Assembly (NCBI RefSeq): GCF_014644555.1
Contig: NZ_BMKX01000002.1
Coordinates: 496,001-560,000, forward strand
Direction of reading: 5' to 3'
From: Glutamicibacter ardleyensis
Lineage (GTDB): Bacteria; Actinomycetota; Actinomycetes; Actinomycetales; Micrococcaceae
DNA: 64,000 bases
Positions 27,003 to 36,659 of this stretch are shown here, one piece after another. Numbering within the stretch: position 1 is the first letter of the stretch; each line of letters starts with the position of its first letter. The notes under the pieces are model-generated. The model searched no databases, was not told the origin of the DNA, and saw nothing but the letters and a program-made list of their open reading frames with translations. A program made the position numbers and the translations under genes.

Positions 27003-28269
27003 CGTCTATTTGAGCTTGCTCGCGTAAATCCTGATCGTTCTTGGCTGGCAATACTGCCTTGACCAAGAACCCATCCTTAGTCGGTTCAGCGACTAAAGTT
27101 CCACCGCTGATAGTGACGCGTTCGCGCAATCCAACAAGTCCGAATCCTCCGGAGAGCCCCGGAGTTTTAACCGCACCGGAAATTGACCGGACGACAATTG
27201 TTAATGACAACGGATCCCAGTGTATTTCAACCGATGCCTTGGCGCCTTGCCCCGCATGGCGCATGACATTGGACAAGCTTTCTTGCACTACCCGGTAGCC
27301 TGCGTGGCCAATACTTGGATCGATGGGACCCTTGGTGCCGGTAACTTTCTCTGAAATTTCTACGCCTGAAGCCCGAGCCGCGTCGATGAGCTCTGCGATA
27401 TCATCTAGCTCGCGAGGCAGTGACCCCGGTTCCTTAGTGTCTTCGCTGCGCAATATTCCCAGTAACCGGTGGAGTTCTCGGATACTTTGCTCTGCGGTTT
27501 GTTGAACATCCGCCAACGCGGCGTCCCAATCTACAGCTCGGGAGTTGGTGCGTTGCACGGTGCGCAAGCCCGCGGTTTGCAACACTATGGCGGTCAGCGC
27601 ATGCGCCACGCTGTCGTGAAGGTCGCGGCTGATCCGCAGCCGCTCCATTATTGTCGCTTCTTCGCGAGCTTGAATGGCCCACGCACGTTCGGTACGCAAC
27701 GCGTGTTCATAACGGGACAAGGCCACAGCGGAAAACCACACCGAGAGTACCAATAGGGTCATCACAAAGAAGCTGGGAAGCGCTGAGGTGAGATTGCCTA
27801 GCAGTTGTAGCTTCGTGGAAGCGAAAGAGGCAGTGAGGATCGGAATAATCGCGCCTGGCAGGGCCAGGTAAGCACGCGGCGGCGGCAGATGCCTGGCGAG
27901 AAAAAAGAGCGCTATCAGGAAGCCAGCCATCATGGTCGGCGCTCCGGGCACGAAGAGGCAAACGGTACTCAGCACCAGCATCGTCAAATAGGCAGGAACA
28001 AATGACCGTGAATACACCAGTGTGCAGTATCCCAAGAAAGAAACCGCTGCGATGATCCACAAGGAAATTGAACCGTTAAACTCCCGGGGATTACGCGCGT
28101 ACCAGATATACATTTCGAGGAAAAAACCGGCAAGGGCAATGATTGATCGCTGCCAAGCGACGGTACGGCTTAAGACCTTCACCCGATCAAGCATGGAGCG
28201 GCCGGCCGTGGAGCGACTTGGAGATCCCGGGAAATTCTGGGTGGGACCGGAACGCATCAGAGCAACCAC
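26992..28269 (-). CDS. Sensor histidine kinase, NarX/DesK class (HisKA_3)
   Basis: A 425-residue membrane sensor partnering the NarL-type regulator. Residues about 38-185 hold five or six hydrophobic segments with little extracellular sequence, so it probably senses the membrane or an intramembrane signal. The dimerisation domain carries His218 in ERLRISRDLHDSVAHAL. The ATPase domain follows: N box GYRVVQESLSNVMRHAG, a divergent G1 box, and GLSGGFGLVGLRERVTISGG as G2. The start is uncertain: GTG 28269, ATG 28257 or ATG 28194; none has a strong ribosome site. The first 25 residues are polar and not conserved-looking, so the shorter form is plausible. Confidence 0.9.
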   Translation of the reverse strand: MVALMRSGPTQNFPGSPSRSTAGRSMLDRVKVLSRTVAWQRSIIALAGFFLEMYIWYARNPREFNGSISLWIIAAVSFLGYCTLVYSRSFVPAYLTMLVLSTVCLFVPGAPTMMAGFLIALFFLARHLPPPRAYLALPGAIIPILTASFASTKLQLLGNLTSALPSFFVMTLLVLSVWFSAVALSRYEHALRTERAWAIQAREEATIMERLRISRDLHDSVAHALTAIVLQTAGLRTVQRTNSRAVDWDAALADVQQTAEQSIRELHRLLGILRSEDTKEPGSLPRELDDIAELIDAARASGVEISEKVTGTKGPIDPSIGHAGYRVVQESLSNVMRHAGQGAKASVEIHWDPLSLTIVVRSISGAVKTPGLSGGFGLVGLRERVTISGGTLVAEPTKDGFLVKAVLPAKNDQDLREQAQIDDAG

Positions 28270-28444
28270 GGCAACGGCTTTCCAGAGTCTTATGGGTTGC
28301 TGTGAAGATAGTCAGCGAATGCGAACTCAGCGTGGAGCAGTGAACGTCGCCGAGGAATATAGCCACGGACCCTCCTAAATTCATGCAGTTAAGAGCATCT
28401 TGTCATAGGGGAGCAGATGAGGGCATCATTCTGAGCAGGTAAGT

Positions 28445-29509
28445 TCACTGCTTAACTGGAGCAAACAGCTGCAGGTTTAGTCCGCGTTGGCGTTGATCCT
28501 GCAGGACCTGCCAGGTGGTCTTCGCCAAGGTATCCTGCGCGCGATCTGCGGACGCGCCAGAGGCCAGCACCAGCTGGGTGGCAAAGTCTTCTTCCGCGGC
28601 GGTGGCCACCGAACTCAGATCTTGCAGACCATCTTGCGGTAGAACGTAGGCCGGTTGCCGCAGATCTGCACAGTTATCCGGCAAGACCGAACGCACGGAG
28701 CGAATTTCATCATTGAGTTTTGCGCGGCGCTCTTCGATTTTGGGTGCCTGGTCATTGGAGCCGCGGGCTGCCTGCAATTGCAAGGTGTAGTCCAGGGCAT
28801 AACCACGGTCCAACGCACGGGCCACCAATACGTCATCGGCCAATGCCGGATCGGTAATTTCGGAAGTGGTGGGTAACCGGCTCAGATCAGTCAGGCAGCC
28901 AACCGGTTCTCCTGCGGTATCACCGGCGCCGGCAACCAGCGGGGTGGGAAGCTGATTAACCTTCTTTTGCGACTGCACCGTGCGCAGCGCGCTGCGCGCC
29001 TGAAGATTTGATTGGTACGCCATTTTGGTTAGCGCTCCGCCCAAGTGACTTTGGTCCGCTGGCAGAGTTGGGAGCACGGTACTGAGTTGCGTGACTTTCG
29101 CTGTGAGTTCGGAGAGCGCTGCCGGAGTGAAAGCTTGCGCCAATTCAACCTTGGGTTGGTCATCAAAGCTCAGTTGTCCGGTCAGTTGCGCGCCATAACT
29201 CAGGGTGGAACTTAAATCGTTGAGTGCAGGGGCGGTCTTCTTATCGGCCACCGCGGCCAGGGCTTTAGCTTGAGAGCCGAGATTCGCCAGCGTCGAGCCA
29301 TACTGCCATAACTGCCGTTGTTCGGCAGAACTGTCACGGATCTCTTCGGGCAGTCCACGATTTTCTAGACTTCCGCGAAATAGGCTCATCCCTATGCCCC
29401 AGGTGAGTGCCATGCAGAGCACTGCGGCAATAACCGGCGCAATCCACCCCGGTGCACGTTTGATTCGTGTACTGCGGTTAGATGCTGTTGGCGTGGAATT
29501 CTCAGTCAT
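28445..29509 (-). CDS. Membrane-anchored protein with DUF4439-like C-terminal part
   Basis: Residues about 15-45 from the chosen ATG 29509 give a basic N-terminus and one membrane helix (WIAPVIAAVLCMALTWGIGM), so the rest is outside the cell. The exported part is helical and Ala/Leu/Gln-rich. The last 130 residues (ARALDRGYALDYTLQLQAAR, then ERRAKLNDEIRSVRSVLPD) resemble the actinobacterial DUF4439 ferritin-like family, which typically lies beside rimP, as here. No iron ligands are obvious. A longer frame from 29602 would add 31 residues before the anchor. It is divergent from rimP. Function unknown. Confidence 0.75.
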   Translation of the reverse strand: MTENSTPTASNRSTRIKRAPGWIAPVIAAVLCMALTWGIGMSLFRGSLENRGLPEEIRDSSAEQRQLWQYGSTLANLGSQAKALAAVADKKTAPALNDLSSTLSYGAQLTGQLSFDDQPKVELAQAFTPAALSELTAKVTQLSTVLPTLPADQSHLGGALTKMAYQSNLQARSALRTVQSQKKVNQLPTPLVAGAGDTAGEPVGCLTDLSRLPTTSEITDPALADDVLVARALDRGYALDYTLQLQAARGSNDQAPKIEERRAKLNDEIRSVRSVLPDNCADLRQPAYVLPQDGLQDLSSVATAAEEDFATQLVLASGASADRAQDTLAKTTWQVLQDQRQRGLNLQLFAPVKQ

Positions 29510-29673
29510 GGCGTATCGATCATGCCACGAAACACGGTGCAGAACCCGGCTCAAACTCGCCATCGGTGCGAATTGGGCGTGAGTTCTTTCACCTGAGGCC
29601 ATTAAGCAGTTCTCATCTTGCGCGGGTGCATATACCCTTAAAGAACAACATCGAATAATGTGGGAGGATATCC

Positions 29674-30240
29674 ATGACCGCTAAGCCGGCCGATACCGAA
29701 CAAGAAGCGCTACGGTTGACGACTGTGCTTCAGAAGGAAGTGGAATCCCACGGGCTGGTCCTGGAAGAGGTCTCTGTGCGCCCCTCGGGCAAGCAGCTGC
29801 TTGTCCAGGTCCTCGTCGACAAAGCCGAAGGCACCGAATCGGTGATCTTGGACGAACTGGGCGAAGTTACCACCACCATTTCAAATGCACTGGACAAGGA
29901 CGCCAAATTTGCGTCTGCAGATCCTTATGAACTCGAAGTAAGCTCCCCAGGTCTTTCCCGTCCGCTGAGCCTGAACCGTCACTGGGTTCGCGCGAAGAAC
30001 CGGATGGTGAAATTCACCCTGAGCGATGGCACCAAGCTGCGCGGCCGACTGACTGAGGTAACAGACACCGAAGTCGTGATTTCCGTACACCACGAGCCTG
30101 CTAAGAAGGGTATGAAGGTCAAGATTGATGATCCTAAGACCTTTGCCCTGTCTGACATCCGCAAGGCAGTCGTAGACCCGGAAATCAATTTCGACGACGC
30201 GCTGTTTGAAAATATTAATAACGAAGATTTGGAGGGCTAA
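29674..30240 (+). CDS. rimP: Ribosome maturation factor RimP
   Basis: Assembly factor for the 30S subunit, 188 residues. It shows the N-terminal alpha/beta domain (LLVQVLVDK, then EVTTTISNALDKD and the strongly conserved YELEVSSPGLSRPL) and the C-terminal SH3-like domain (GRLTEVTDTEVVISV). ATG 29674 follows GGGAGGA at ideal spacing. nusA starts two bases after its stop, forming the usual rimP-nusA-ylxR-infB block. The C-terminal acidic extension (FDDALFENINNEDLEG) is common in actinobacteria. Confidence 0.95.
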   Translation: MTAKPADTEQEALRLTTVLQKEVESHGLVLEEVSVRPSGKQLLVQVLVDKAEGTESVILDELGEVTTTISNALDKDAKFASADPYELEVSSPGLSRPLSLNRHWVRAKNRMVKFTLSDGTKLRGRLTEVTDTEVVISVHHEPAKKGMKVKIDDPKTFALSDIRKAVVDPEINFDDALFENINNEDLEG

Positions 30241-30242
30241 GC

Positions 30243-31226
30243 GTGGATATAGATCTCGATGCGCTGCGCATCCTGGAAAAAGACCGCGACATCCCTATGG
30301 ATGTGCTGATCCCTACCATTGAGTCGGCACTGTTGCTGGCTTACAACAAGACCGATGGCGCTATGCCAGGCGCTCGCGCTCACATCGAGCCAAGCACCGG
30401 ACACGTAGCGATCCTCGTAGAGGACCGCGACAATGCCGGCGTGCTGTTGGGCGAATTTGACGACACCCCGCACGGTTTTGGCCGCATTGCTGCCTCGACC
30501 GCACGCCAGGTCATCATGCAGCGTCTGCGCGAAGCCGAAGACGCAGTAGTTGTCGGGGAATACTCCTCACGTGTGGGTACCCTGATTTCCGGTGTGATCC
30601 AGCAGGGTCATTCCTCGCACATGGTGCAGGTCAAAATCGGTGACGTCGAAGCGCTGCTGCCACCGGTTGAACAAGCTCCTGGCGAGCGTTACGTCCACGG
30701 TGCGCGACTGCGTTCCTACGTGGTGTCCGCCGAACGCGGTACCAAGGGTCCGGCTATCACCTTGTCCCGGTCACACCCAAACCTGGTTCGCCTGCTCTTC
30801 GAAATGGAAGTTCCGGAAATCGCAGACGGCACCGTTGTCGTTGAAGCGCTGGCTCGCGAAGCTGGCCACCGCACCAAGATCGCGGTGCACGCCACCCAGG
30901 CCGGAGTGAACGCCAAGGGCGCTTGCATCGGTGAAATGGGTACCCGCGTGCGCTCGGTGATGAACGAACTCAATGACGAAAAGATCGACATCGTCGACTA
31001 CAACGAAGATCCAGCCAGATTCATCGCGTCTGCATTGTCACCATCGAAGGTCGTCTCGGTAGAGATCCTTGATGAAGATGAGCGCCGGGCTCGAGTTGTG
31101 GTTCCGGATAGCCAGTTGTCTCTGGCTATCGGCAAGGAAGGCCAGAACGCGCGTCTGGCCGCCAAGCTCACCGGTTGGCGTATTGACATCATCGCCGTCT
31201 CCGGCGGTAAGGAACCACAGCTTTAA
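30243..31226 (+). CDS. nusA: Transcription termination/antitermination factor NusA
   Basis: RNA-polymerase-bound elongation factor that modulates pausing, termination and antitermination. The 327-residue protein has the N-terminal polymerase-binding domain, the S1 domain around [18 protein letters not shown], and two KH domains ending in [20 protein letters not shown]. It lacks the C-terminal acidic repeats of the enterobacterial form, normal for actinobacteria. GTG 30243 is preceded by GGAGG overlapping the rimP end, so the two are coupled. Confidence 0.95.
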   Translation: MDIDLDALRILEKDRDIPMDVLIPTIESALLLAYNKTDGAMPGARAHIEPSTGHVAILVEDRDNAGVLLGEFDDTPHGFGRIAASTARQVIMQRLREAEDAVVVGEYSSRVGTLISGVIQQGHSSHMVQVKIGDVEALLPPVEQAPGERYVHGARLRSYVVSAERGTKGPAITLSRSHPNLVRLLFEMEVPEIADGTVVVEALAREAGHRTKIAVHATQAGVNAKGACIGEMGTRVRSVMNELNDEKIDIVDYNEDPARFIASALSPSKVVSVEILDEDERRARVVVPDSQLSLAIGKEGQNARLAAKLTGWRIDIIAVSGGKEPQL

Positions 31227-31398
31227 AAAGCTGCTCTTCCGGACAGCAAAGAACGCTGCGTGGAAGAAAGATTTGCTTAGCACGTTTTTCAGCCTCGGTG
31301 TGCCTGTGATCTGAACCTCACGCACGCACCGGGGCTCAAACGCGCTAGACTAGTAGTTGGCTCGTTGACAAGTTGTGGAAGGTGAGGATGGCGCTCGC

Positions 31399-31719
31399 AT
31401 GAAACTGCATCAGCAACGTACGTGCATTGGCTGTCGAACCATCACATCTCAAGATGAGCTACTCCGTTGGGTATTAAACCAGGAAGCGCCGCTACGCGGT
31501 GTGCAACTGGATCTTTCGGCCGCCGCCTCAGGGCGGGGAGCCTGGACCCATAGGACAGAAAAGTGTGTGCAGCATGCTGTGCGGCGCAAGGCGTTTTCCC
31601 GAGCTTTTAGAAGCGCGGTGAATGATTCCTGCGTGGCACAGCAGTTCGCTGCATACGAAGATCAGTCGGTAAAAGGCCGGCTATCTGGCAATCATGATGA
31701 AAGCGGGTCAGAAATCTGA
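31399..31719 (+). CDS. YlxR family RNA-binding protein
   Basis: A 106-residue basic protein of the YlxR (DUF448) family, encoded between nusA and infB in most bacteria. It has the family opening QQRTCIGCRTITSQDELLRW, the central ASGRGAWTHRTEKCVQHAVRR and AFSRAFR; members are thought to bind RNA and have been implicated in regulating transcription or RNase P in a few species. I prefer ATG 31399 with GGTGAGG upstream; GTG 31375 would add eight residues. The L7Ae-like protein that sometimes follows is absent; infB is next after about 170 bases. Confidence 0.9.
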   Translation: MKLHQQRTCIGCRTITSQDELLRWVLNQEAPLRGVQLDLSAAASGRGAWTHRTEKCVQHAVRRKAFSRAFRSAVNDSCVAQQFAAYEDQSVKGRLSGNHDESGSEI

Positions 31720-31886
31720 TGGCAACCCGATGAGTCCGCTAAGTTGAGCGCACAACGATGAACAATCAGTTTTGCGTGATTAACCGTGCGACGGAAGAAT
31801 TTCACGAATTACAACGTTGATCAGCCAGAACACCCAAGTCTTATTGAACCCGGGGTTCTAGCCGATCACATCGATACAGGAGAGAT

Positions 31887-34886
31887 GTGGCTAAACCCCG
31901 CGTTCACGAGCTCGCTAAAGAGCTCGGAATTACTTCAAAAGAAGCATTGACTAAATTGCAGGATATGGGCGAATTCGTTCGTTCGGCATCCTCAACCGTC
32001 GAGCCTCCGGTAGCGCGCAAACTGCGCGAAGCCTTCCCAGGTTCGGCACCGGCTGCAAAGCCAGCAGGCGCCACGCCAGCACCACGTGCCGGTGGCCCAA
32101 AGCCAGGTATGCGGCCAGCTCCGAAGGCTGCCGAAGCACCTGCTGCCAAGGCACCAGTTGCCCCGTCAGCTCCGGCTGCGCCAGCGGCACCTGCTACTCC
32201 AGCGACCCCAGCAGCTAAGGCTCCAGAGGCAGCAGCCTCCGAGGCCCCGGCAGCCAAGGCTCCTTCGGCTCCGGCTCCAGGCGGTCCACGTCCCGGTCCA
32301 AAGCCAGCACCTAAGCCAGCAGGTACCCCACGTCCGGGCAACAGCCCATTCTCCTCACAGCAGGGAATGCGCTCAGCCGGCGACGAACGCCGTGGAAACC
32401 GCGAAGGCGGCAACCGTGCACCACGCCCACAGGGCGCCGGAGCCGGTGGCCCGCGTCCAGGCGGTCCACGTCCGGGCAACTCGCCATTCTCTGCTCAGCA
32501 GGGCATGCGCGGCGAAGGCGGAACTGGCGGACCACGCCCACCACGCGATGGTGGCGCACCAGGTCGCGGCCCACGCCCACAGGGCGCAGGCGGTCAGGGT
32601 ACCGGCGGCCCACGCCCACCACGTGAAGGTGGCGCACCAGGTCGCGGACCACGCCCACAGGGTGCCGGCGGACAGCGTCCAGCCGGTGCCGGCGCGGGCG
32701 GTCCACGCCCAGCAGGCGCAGGAGCACCTCGTCCAGCAGGCGCTGGCGCAGGTGGCCCACGTCCGGGTGCCGCAGCAGGCGGCGCAACCCCACGCATGAT
32801 GCCTAACCGCACCGATCGTCCGGCTCCAGCAGCCGGCGGTCGTCCGGGTGCCGGCGGACGCGGTCGCCCAGGCGGCGGCGGTCCAGGCGGTACCGGTGGC
32901 GCACCAGGTGCCGGTGGCGGATTCCGTCCAGGCGCACCACGTGGCCGTGGCGGCGTTGGCGGTGCCTTCGGTAAGGGCGGCGCAGGACGCGGCAAGCAGC
33001 GCAAGTCCAAGCGCGCTAAGCGCCAGGAATTGGAGCAGATGAGTGCTCCGTCGCTGGGCGGCGTAAACGTTCCACGCGGCAACGGGGCAACCGAGATCCG
33101 TATGCGCCGTGGCGCATCGATCACCGACTTCGCAGACAAGATTGGTGCCAACCCGGCAGCGCTTGTCACCGTACTGTTCCACCTTGGTGAAATGGCTACC
33201 GCCACCCAGTCCCTGGACGAGGCAACCTTTGAGGTCCTCGGCGCAGAGCTGGGCTACAAGGTTGCAGTGGTCTCCCCAGAGGACGAAGACAAGGAACTGC
33301 TCGAAGGCTTCGGCCTTGACCTTGACGCCGAACTTGAGGCTGAAGGCGAGGACGAGCTCGAAGAGCGCGCTCCGGTCATCACCATCATGGGTCACGTTGA
33401 CCACGGTAAGACCCGTCTGCTTGACGCGATCCGCCAGTCCAACGTTATCGAAGGCGAGCACGGTGGTATCACCCAGCACATCGGTGCATACCAGATCGTC
33501 CACGAGCACGAGGACCGCGAGCGCGCGATGACCTTCATTGACACCCCGGGTCACGAGGCGTTCACCGCCATGCGTGCTCGTGGTGCCAAGGTCACCGACG
33601 TTGCCGTACTGGTTGTCGCAGCAGATGACGGCGTCATGCCACAGACCGTTGAGGCGCTGAACCACGCACAGTCCGCTGGCGTGCCAATCATCGTCGCGGT
33701 CAACAAGATCGATAAGCCAGCTGCAAACCCTGACAAGGTCAAGGGCCAGCTCGCCGAATACGGTCTGGTTCCCGAAGAATACGGTGGCGACACCATGTTC
33801 ATCCACGTCTCCGCGCTGCAGCGTGAAGGTATCAACGAACTGCTTGACGCGGTGCTGTTGACCTCTGACGTGCTCGAACTGCAGGCAAACCCTGACAAGT
33901 CAGCCCGCGGTGTGGCCATTGAAGCGAACCTTGATAAGGGTCGCGGTTCGGTTGTCACCGTGCTGGTTCAGTCCGGTACCTTGGCAGTTGGCGACACCAT
34001 GGTGGTGGGCACCGCCCACGGCCGTGTGCGTGCAATGTTCAACGAAAACGGCGAGAACCTCGACGTGGCCTTGCCTTCGCGCCCGGTCCAGGTCTTGGGC
34101 ATGTCCTCGGTGCCTCGCGCCGGTGACGGCTTCTTGATCACCGATGACGAGCGTACCGCCCGCCAGATCGCTGACAAGCGCGAGACCGCAGAGCGTAACG
34201 CAATGCTGGCCAAGCGTCGTAAGCGCATCACCCTGGAAGACTTCGACCAGGCTGTGGCAGACGGCAAGATCGATACGCTGAACCTGATCCTCAAGGGCGA
34301 TGCCTCCGGTGCTGTTGAAGCACTGGAAGACTCGTTGATGAAGATTGACGTGGGCGATGACGTGCAGCTGCGCGTGATCCACCGCGGCGTCGGCGCGATC
34401 ACCCAGAACGACGTCAACCTGGCAACCGTTGATAACGCCATCATCATTGGCTTCAACGTGCGTCCGGCAGAGCGCGTGGCAGACCTGGCCGACAAGGAAG
34501 GCGTCGACATGCGCTTCTACTCGGTCATCTACTCCGCAATCGACGACATCGAGGCAGCCCTCACCGGTATGCTGAAGCCAGAATACGAGGAAGTTGCCCT
34601 GGGCAGCGCCGAGATTCGTATGGTCTTCCGCTCCTCGAAGTTCGGCAACATCGCAGGTTCGATCATCCGCTCCGGCACCATCAAGCGAAACACCAAGGCA
34701 CGCCTGGTTCGCGATGGCAAGGTCGTGGGAGACAACCTGAATATCGATTCGCTGCGCCGCGAAAAGGACGACGTCACAGAGGTCCGCGAGGGCTTCGAAT
34801 GTGGTATCGGCCTGGGCTCGTTCAACGACGTCAAGGAAGGCGACATCATCGAAACCTTCGAGATGCGCGAAAAGCCACGAGCTTAA
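31887..34886 (+). CDS. infB: Translation initiation factor IF-2
   Basis: GTPase that places initiator tRNA on the 30S subunit and promotes subunit joining. At 999 residues it is long, because of an Ala/Pro/Gly/Arg-rich N-terminal linker (about 50-390) that is typical of high-GC Gram-positives. The IF2_N domain is at 1-50 ([19 protein letters not shown]) and a second after the linker. GTPase motifs: G1 GHVDHGKT at 502-509, G3 DTPGHEAF at 552-559, G4 NKID at 606-609. Domains II-IV follow and end [11 protein letters not shown]. The start GTG 31887 follows AGGAGAG. The linker contains a 78-base tandem duplication and two copies of [15 protein letters not shown]. Confidence 0.97.
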   Translation: MAKPRVHELAKELGITSKEALTKLQDMGEFVRSASSTVEPPVARKLREAFPGSAPAAKPAGATPAPRAGGPKPGMRPAPKAAEAPAAKAPVAPSAPAAPAAPATPATPAAKAPEAAASEAPAAKAPSAPAPGGPRPGPKPAPKPAGTPRPGNSPFSSQQGMRSAGDERRGNREGGNRAPRPQGAGAGGPRPGGPRPGNSPFSAQQGMRGEGGTGGPRPPRDGGAPGRGPRPQGAGGQGTGGPRPPREGGAPGRGPRPQGAGGQRPAGAGAGGPRPAGAGAPRPAGAGAGGPRPGAAAGGATPRMMPNRTDRPAPAAGGRPGAGGRGRPGGGGPGGTGGAPGAGGGFRPGAPRGRGGVGGAFGKGGAGRGKQRKSKRAKRQELEQMSAPSLGGVNVPRGNGATEIRMRRGASITDFADKIGANPAALVTVLFHLGEMATATQSLDEATFEVLGAELGYKVAVVSPEDEDKELLEGFGLDLDAELEAEGEDELEERAPVITIMGHVDHGKTRLLDAIRQSNVIEGEHGGITQHIGAYQIVHEHEDRERAMTFIDTPGHEAFTAMRARGAKVTDVAVLVVAADDGVMPQTVEALNHAQSAGVPIIVAVNKIDKPAANPDKVKGQLAEYGLVPEEYGGDTMFIHVSALQREGINELLDAVLLTSDVLELQANPDKSARGVAIEANLDKGRGSVVTVLVQSGTLAVGDTMVVGTAHGRVRAMFNENGENLDVALPSRPVQVLGMSSVPRAGDGFLITDDERTARQIADKRETAERNAMLAKRRKRITLEDFDQAVADGKIDTLNLILKGDASGAVEALEDSLMKIDVGDDVQLRVIHRGVGAITQNDVNLATVDNAIIIGFNVRPAERVADLADKEGVDMRFYSVIYSAIDDIEAALTGMLKPEYEEVALGSAEIRMVFRSSKFGNIAGSIIRSGTIKRNTKARLVRDGKVVGDNLNIDSLRREKDDVTEVREGFECGIGLGSFNDVKEGDIIETFEMREKPRA
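32526..32675 (+). repeat. Tandem 78-base repeat in the IF-2 linker
   Basis: Two nearly identical 72-base units at 32526-32597 and 32604-32675, offset 78 bases, encoding GGPRPPR[D/E][12 protein letters not shown] twice. Differences are mostly synonymous third positions, so the duplication has been kept under protein-level constraint. Such units can expand or contract by slippage. Confidence 0.8.
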
Positions 34887-34903
34887 TCCTTAACTAAGTA
34901 CCA

Positions 34904-34943
34904 CGTGGGCGCTTGCCGGTCAGCTGACCGGCTGGCGCCCACG
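34904..34943 (+). terminator. Hairpin between infB and rbfA
   Basis: CGTGGGCGC / GCGCCCACG enclosing the palindrome GCCGGTCAGCTGACCGGC (34915-34932). No T-run follows; it may attenuate rather than stop transcription into rbfA. Confidence 0.6.
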
Positions 34944-34981
34944 TTGCTCAGTTTCACCACAATTTTCATTAGGAGAGAACC

Positions 34982-35416
34982 ATGGCTGATTCAGCCCGCG
35001 CGGCCCGCCTGGCCAAGCGCGTGCAGGTCCTCATGGCCCAGTCGCTGCGCACCGTCATCAAAGATGAGCGCATCGACAACGTGACCGTGACCGACGCACG
35101 CGTCACCAACGACCTGCAGCACGCCACCGTGTACTACACGGTGTTCGGCGAGGGTGAGATCAAGGCTGAAATTGCCGAGATCTTGGCTAAGCGAACCGGC
35201 GCACTGCGCAAGGAACTTGGACGTAACCTGACCATCCGGTTGACCCCCACCCTGACCTTCGTGGCAGATGAGATTCCAGAGAATGCTTCGCAGCTGGATG
35301 AACTGCTGGCCGTGGCCCGGGAAAAGGACGCCGAGGTCGCCTCGCTGCGTGAAGGCAAGTCCTTCGCCGGTGACGCAGATCCATACAAGAAGGACGAAGA
35401 CGAAGAAGAAGCCTAA
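34982..35416 (+). CDS. rbfA: 30S ribosome-binding factor RbfA
   Basis: Cold-shock and 16S rRNA maturation factor of 144 residues with the KH-like RBFA fold: RAARLAKRVQVLMAQSLRTV, the NVTVTDARVTNDLQHATVYY strand-turn-strand, and LRKELGRNLTIRLTPTLTF. The acidic C-terminal tail (KKDEDEEEA) is a common actinobacterial extension. ATG 34982 follows AGGAGAG. truB normally comes next; here about 7.6 kb of accessory genes separate them. Confidence 0.95.
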   Translation: MADSARAARLAKRVQVLMAQSLRTVIKDERIDNVTVTDARVTNDLQHATVYYTVFGEGEIKAEIAEILAKRTGALRKELGRNLTIRLTPTLTFVADEIPENASQLDELLAVAREKDAEVASLREGKSFAGDADPYKKDEDEEEA

Positions 35417-35444
35417 AGGCTTGTGAACGTTTAGTCTGAACACC

Positions 35445-35489
35445 AACGCCTCGGGCGGTGCGCACAGTGTGCGTGCTACCCGGGGCGTT
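35445..35489 (+). terminator. Terminator after rbfA
   Basis: AACGCCTCGGG / CCCGGGGCGTT stem with an inner GCGCACAGTGTGCG palindrome, followed by TGTTGGTTT. Confidence 0.7.
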
Positions 35490-35616
35490 TGTTGGTTTCA
35501 GTCGGCGTACGAATTACCCTCACAGCGAAGCTGAATTTGTTGTTTATGACTAGTCACCTCGGAGGTCTTGGGATAGCGTGGGCTCACACCGTAGGCTCCG
35601 ATCAAAGGTAAAACTC

Positions 35617-36063
35617 ATGCCAGAATTCACCACGACCCTCGTAGCAGCTAGCGGTAACAACGTGGGAATCGTTGTGCCCGATGACATCGTGTTTGGTTTT
35701 GGCCGCGGAAAACGCGTCCCGGTGACGGTGCAAATCAATGGGGAGTATACCTACCGTAATACCATTGCCTCGATGGCAGGACAGTTTCTCATCTCTTTCA
35801 ATTCGGAGACTCGCGAAGCTACTGGCAAAGGTGCGGGAGATGAGATTACGGTGCAGTTGGAGCTTGACGAAGAACCACGCACCGTTGAGGTACCCGAACC
35901 GCTGGCCGTGCTGCTATCGGCTGAACCAGAGCTCGCCGATGCCTGGAACAAGCTCTCCTACAGCAAGCAACGCGGCCACGTTGATCCGATCATCACGGCG
36001 CGCGGCGAAGATACCCGGACCCGTAGGGTAGAAAAAGTCATCAAGGCGCTACGCAGCGAATAA
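35617..36063 (+). CDS. DUF1905/YdeI-like (OmdA) domain protein
   Basis: A 148-residue soluble protein. The first part has the DUF1905 beta pattern (GIVVPDDIVFGFGRGKRVPV, then SMAGQFLISFN), and the end has the bacteriocin-protection YdeI/OmdA-type segment (LADAWNKLSYSKQRGHVDPI followed by basic RRVEKVIKAL). Family members are widespread and poorly characterised; the OmdA name comes from bacteriocin protection. ATG 35617 with AAAGGT upstream is preferred; the frame extends to 35578 without need. A GNAT gene follows 28 bases later. Confidence 0.82.
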   Translation: MPEFTTTLVAASGNNVGIVVPDDIVFGFGRGKRVPVTVQINGEYTYRNTIASMAGQFLISFNSETREATGKGAGDEITVQLELDEEPRTVEVPEPLAVLLSAEPELADAWNKLSYSKQRGHVDPIITARGEDTRTRRVEKVIKALRSE

Positions 36064-36091
36064 TTTCCTTTAGTCACGTACAAGTCTGGAG

Positions 36092-36589
36092 GTGAGTGCA
36101 ATCAATGCGGCAAGCAATGACCAGCGATGGTTTGAACTACGCCAGGCAGAAGAGGCAGATTTTGAGCCGATTGCCGAACTATGCCGGGCCGGCGGACTGC
36201 TTCCCTGGGCGCCAGCATCATTAGCGTCCGGTGAAACCAAGACCGTCCAAGTGGCCGTGCACAATTCACAGATTGTTGGATTAGCCAAGACTCATTGGCA
36301 TGCACAAGCCGACGGGATTGCTCCGGCAGGACACTATCTTGGAGGCATCATCGTGCATCCGGGCTGGCGACGGCAGGGGATAGGGGCGGAGCTCACGGCC
36401 GCACGGCTTCGGTGGATAGGCCAACGCGCCAAGTACGCGTACTACTTCACCAACGAACAGAATCAGGCCTCCAGAGCGCTACACGCGAACCTCGGGTTTG
36501 AACGGCTCGCAGAAGCCGAAGAAATCCATTCAGTGCGCGCAGATGACGGGGCTTCCAAGCTGTTGCTGTTCGAGGCGGAACTTGGTTAG
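36092..36589 (+). CDS. GNAT family N-acetyltransferase
   Basis: A 165-residue acetyltransferase with the acetyl-CoA loop GGIIVHPGWRRQGIGAEL near residue 90 and the C-terminal NQASRALHANLGFERL segment. Substrate unknown. The start is awkward: GTG 36092 directly abuts its GGAGG, leaving no normal spacing, yet an in-frame TAG at 36071 excludes anything more than a few codons upstream. An out-of-frame ATG at 36104 would be better spaced. Translation may therefore be weak, or initiation may be at a non-standard codon a little downstream such as ATC. It converges on the cytochrome-like gene with a shared terminator. Confidence 0.82.
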   Translation: MSAINAASNDQRWFELRQAEEADFEPIAELCRAGGLLPWAPASLASGETKTVQVAVHNSQIVGLAKTHWHAQADGIAPAGHYLGGIIVHPGWRRQGIGAELTAARLRWIGQRAKYAYYFTNEQNQASRALHANLGFERLAEAEEIHSVRADDGASKLLLFEAELG

Positions 36590-36596
36590 CTAGCGA

Positions 36597-36650
36597 AAAA
36601 CACAAGGCGCCTGCCGAACTTTCAAGGGAAAGTTTGGCAGGCGCCTTGTG
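36597..36650. terminator. Bidirectional terminator between convergent genes
   Basis: Fifteen-base arms CACAAGGCGCCTGCC / GGCAGGCGCCTTGTG plus inner GAACTTTC/GAAAGTTT pairing. On the minus strand the stem is followed by TTTTT, giving a strong terminator for the cytochrome-like gene. Confidence 0.88.
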
Positions 36651-36659
36651 AAGTGGAAC

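Noticed and set aside
32373-33806. 477-codon open frame antisense to infB
   Set aside because: Produced by the strong codon bias and repeats of the IF-2 linker; composition (Ala/Trp/Thr-rich) is not protein-like and the sense gene is certain.
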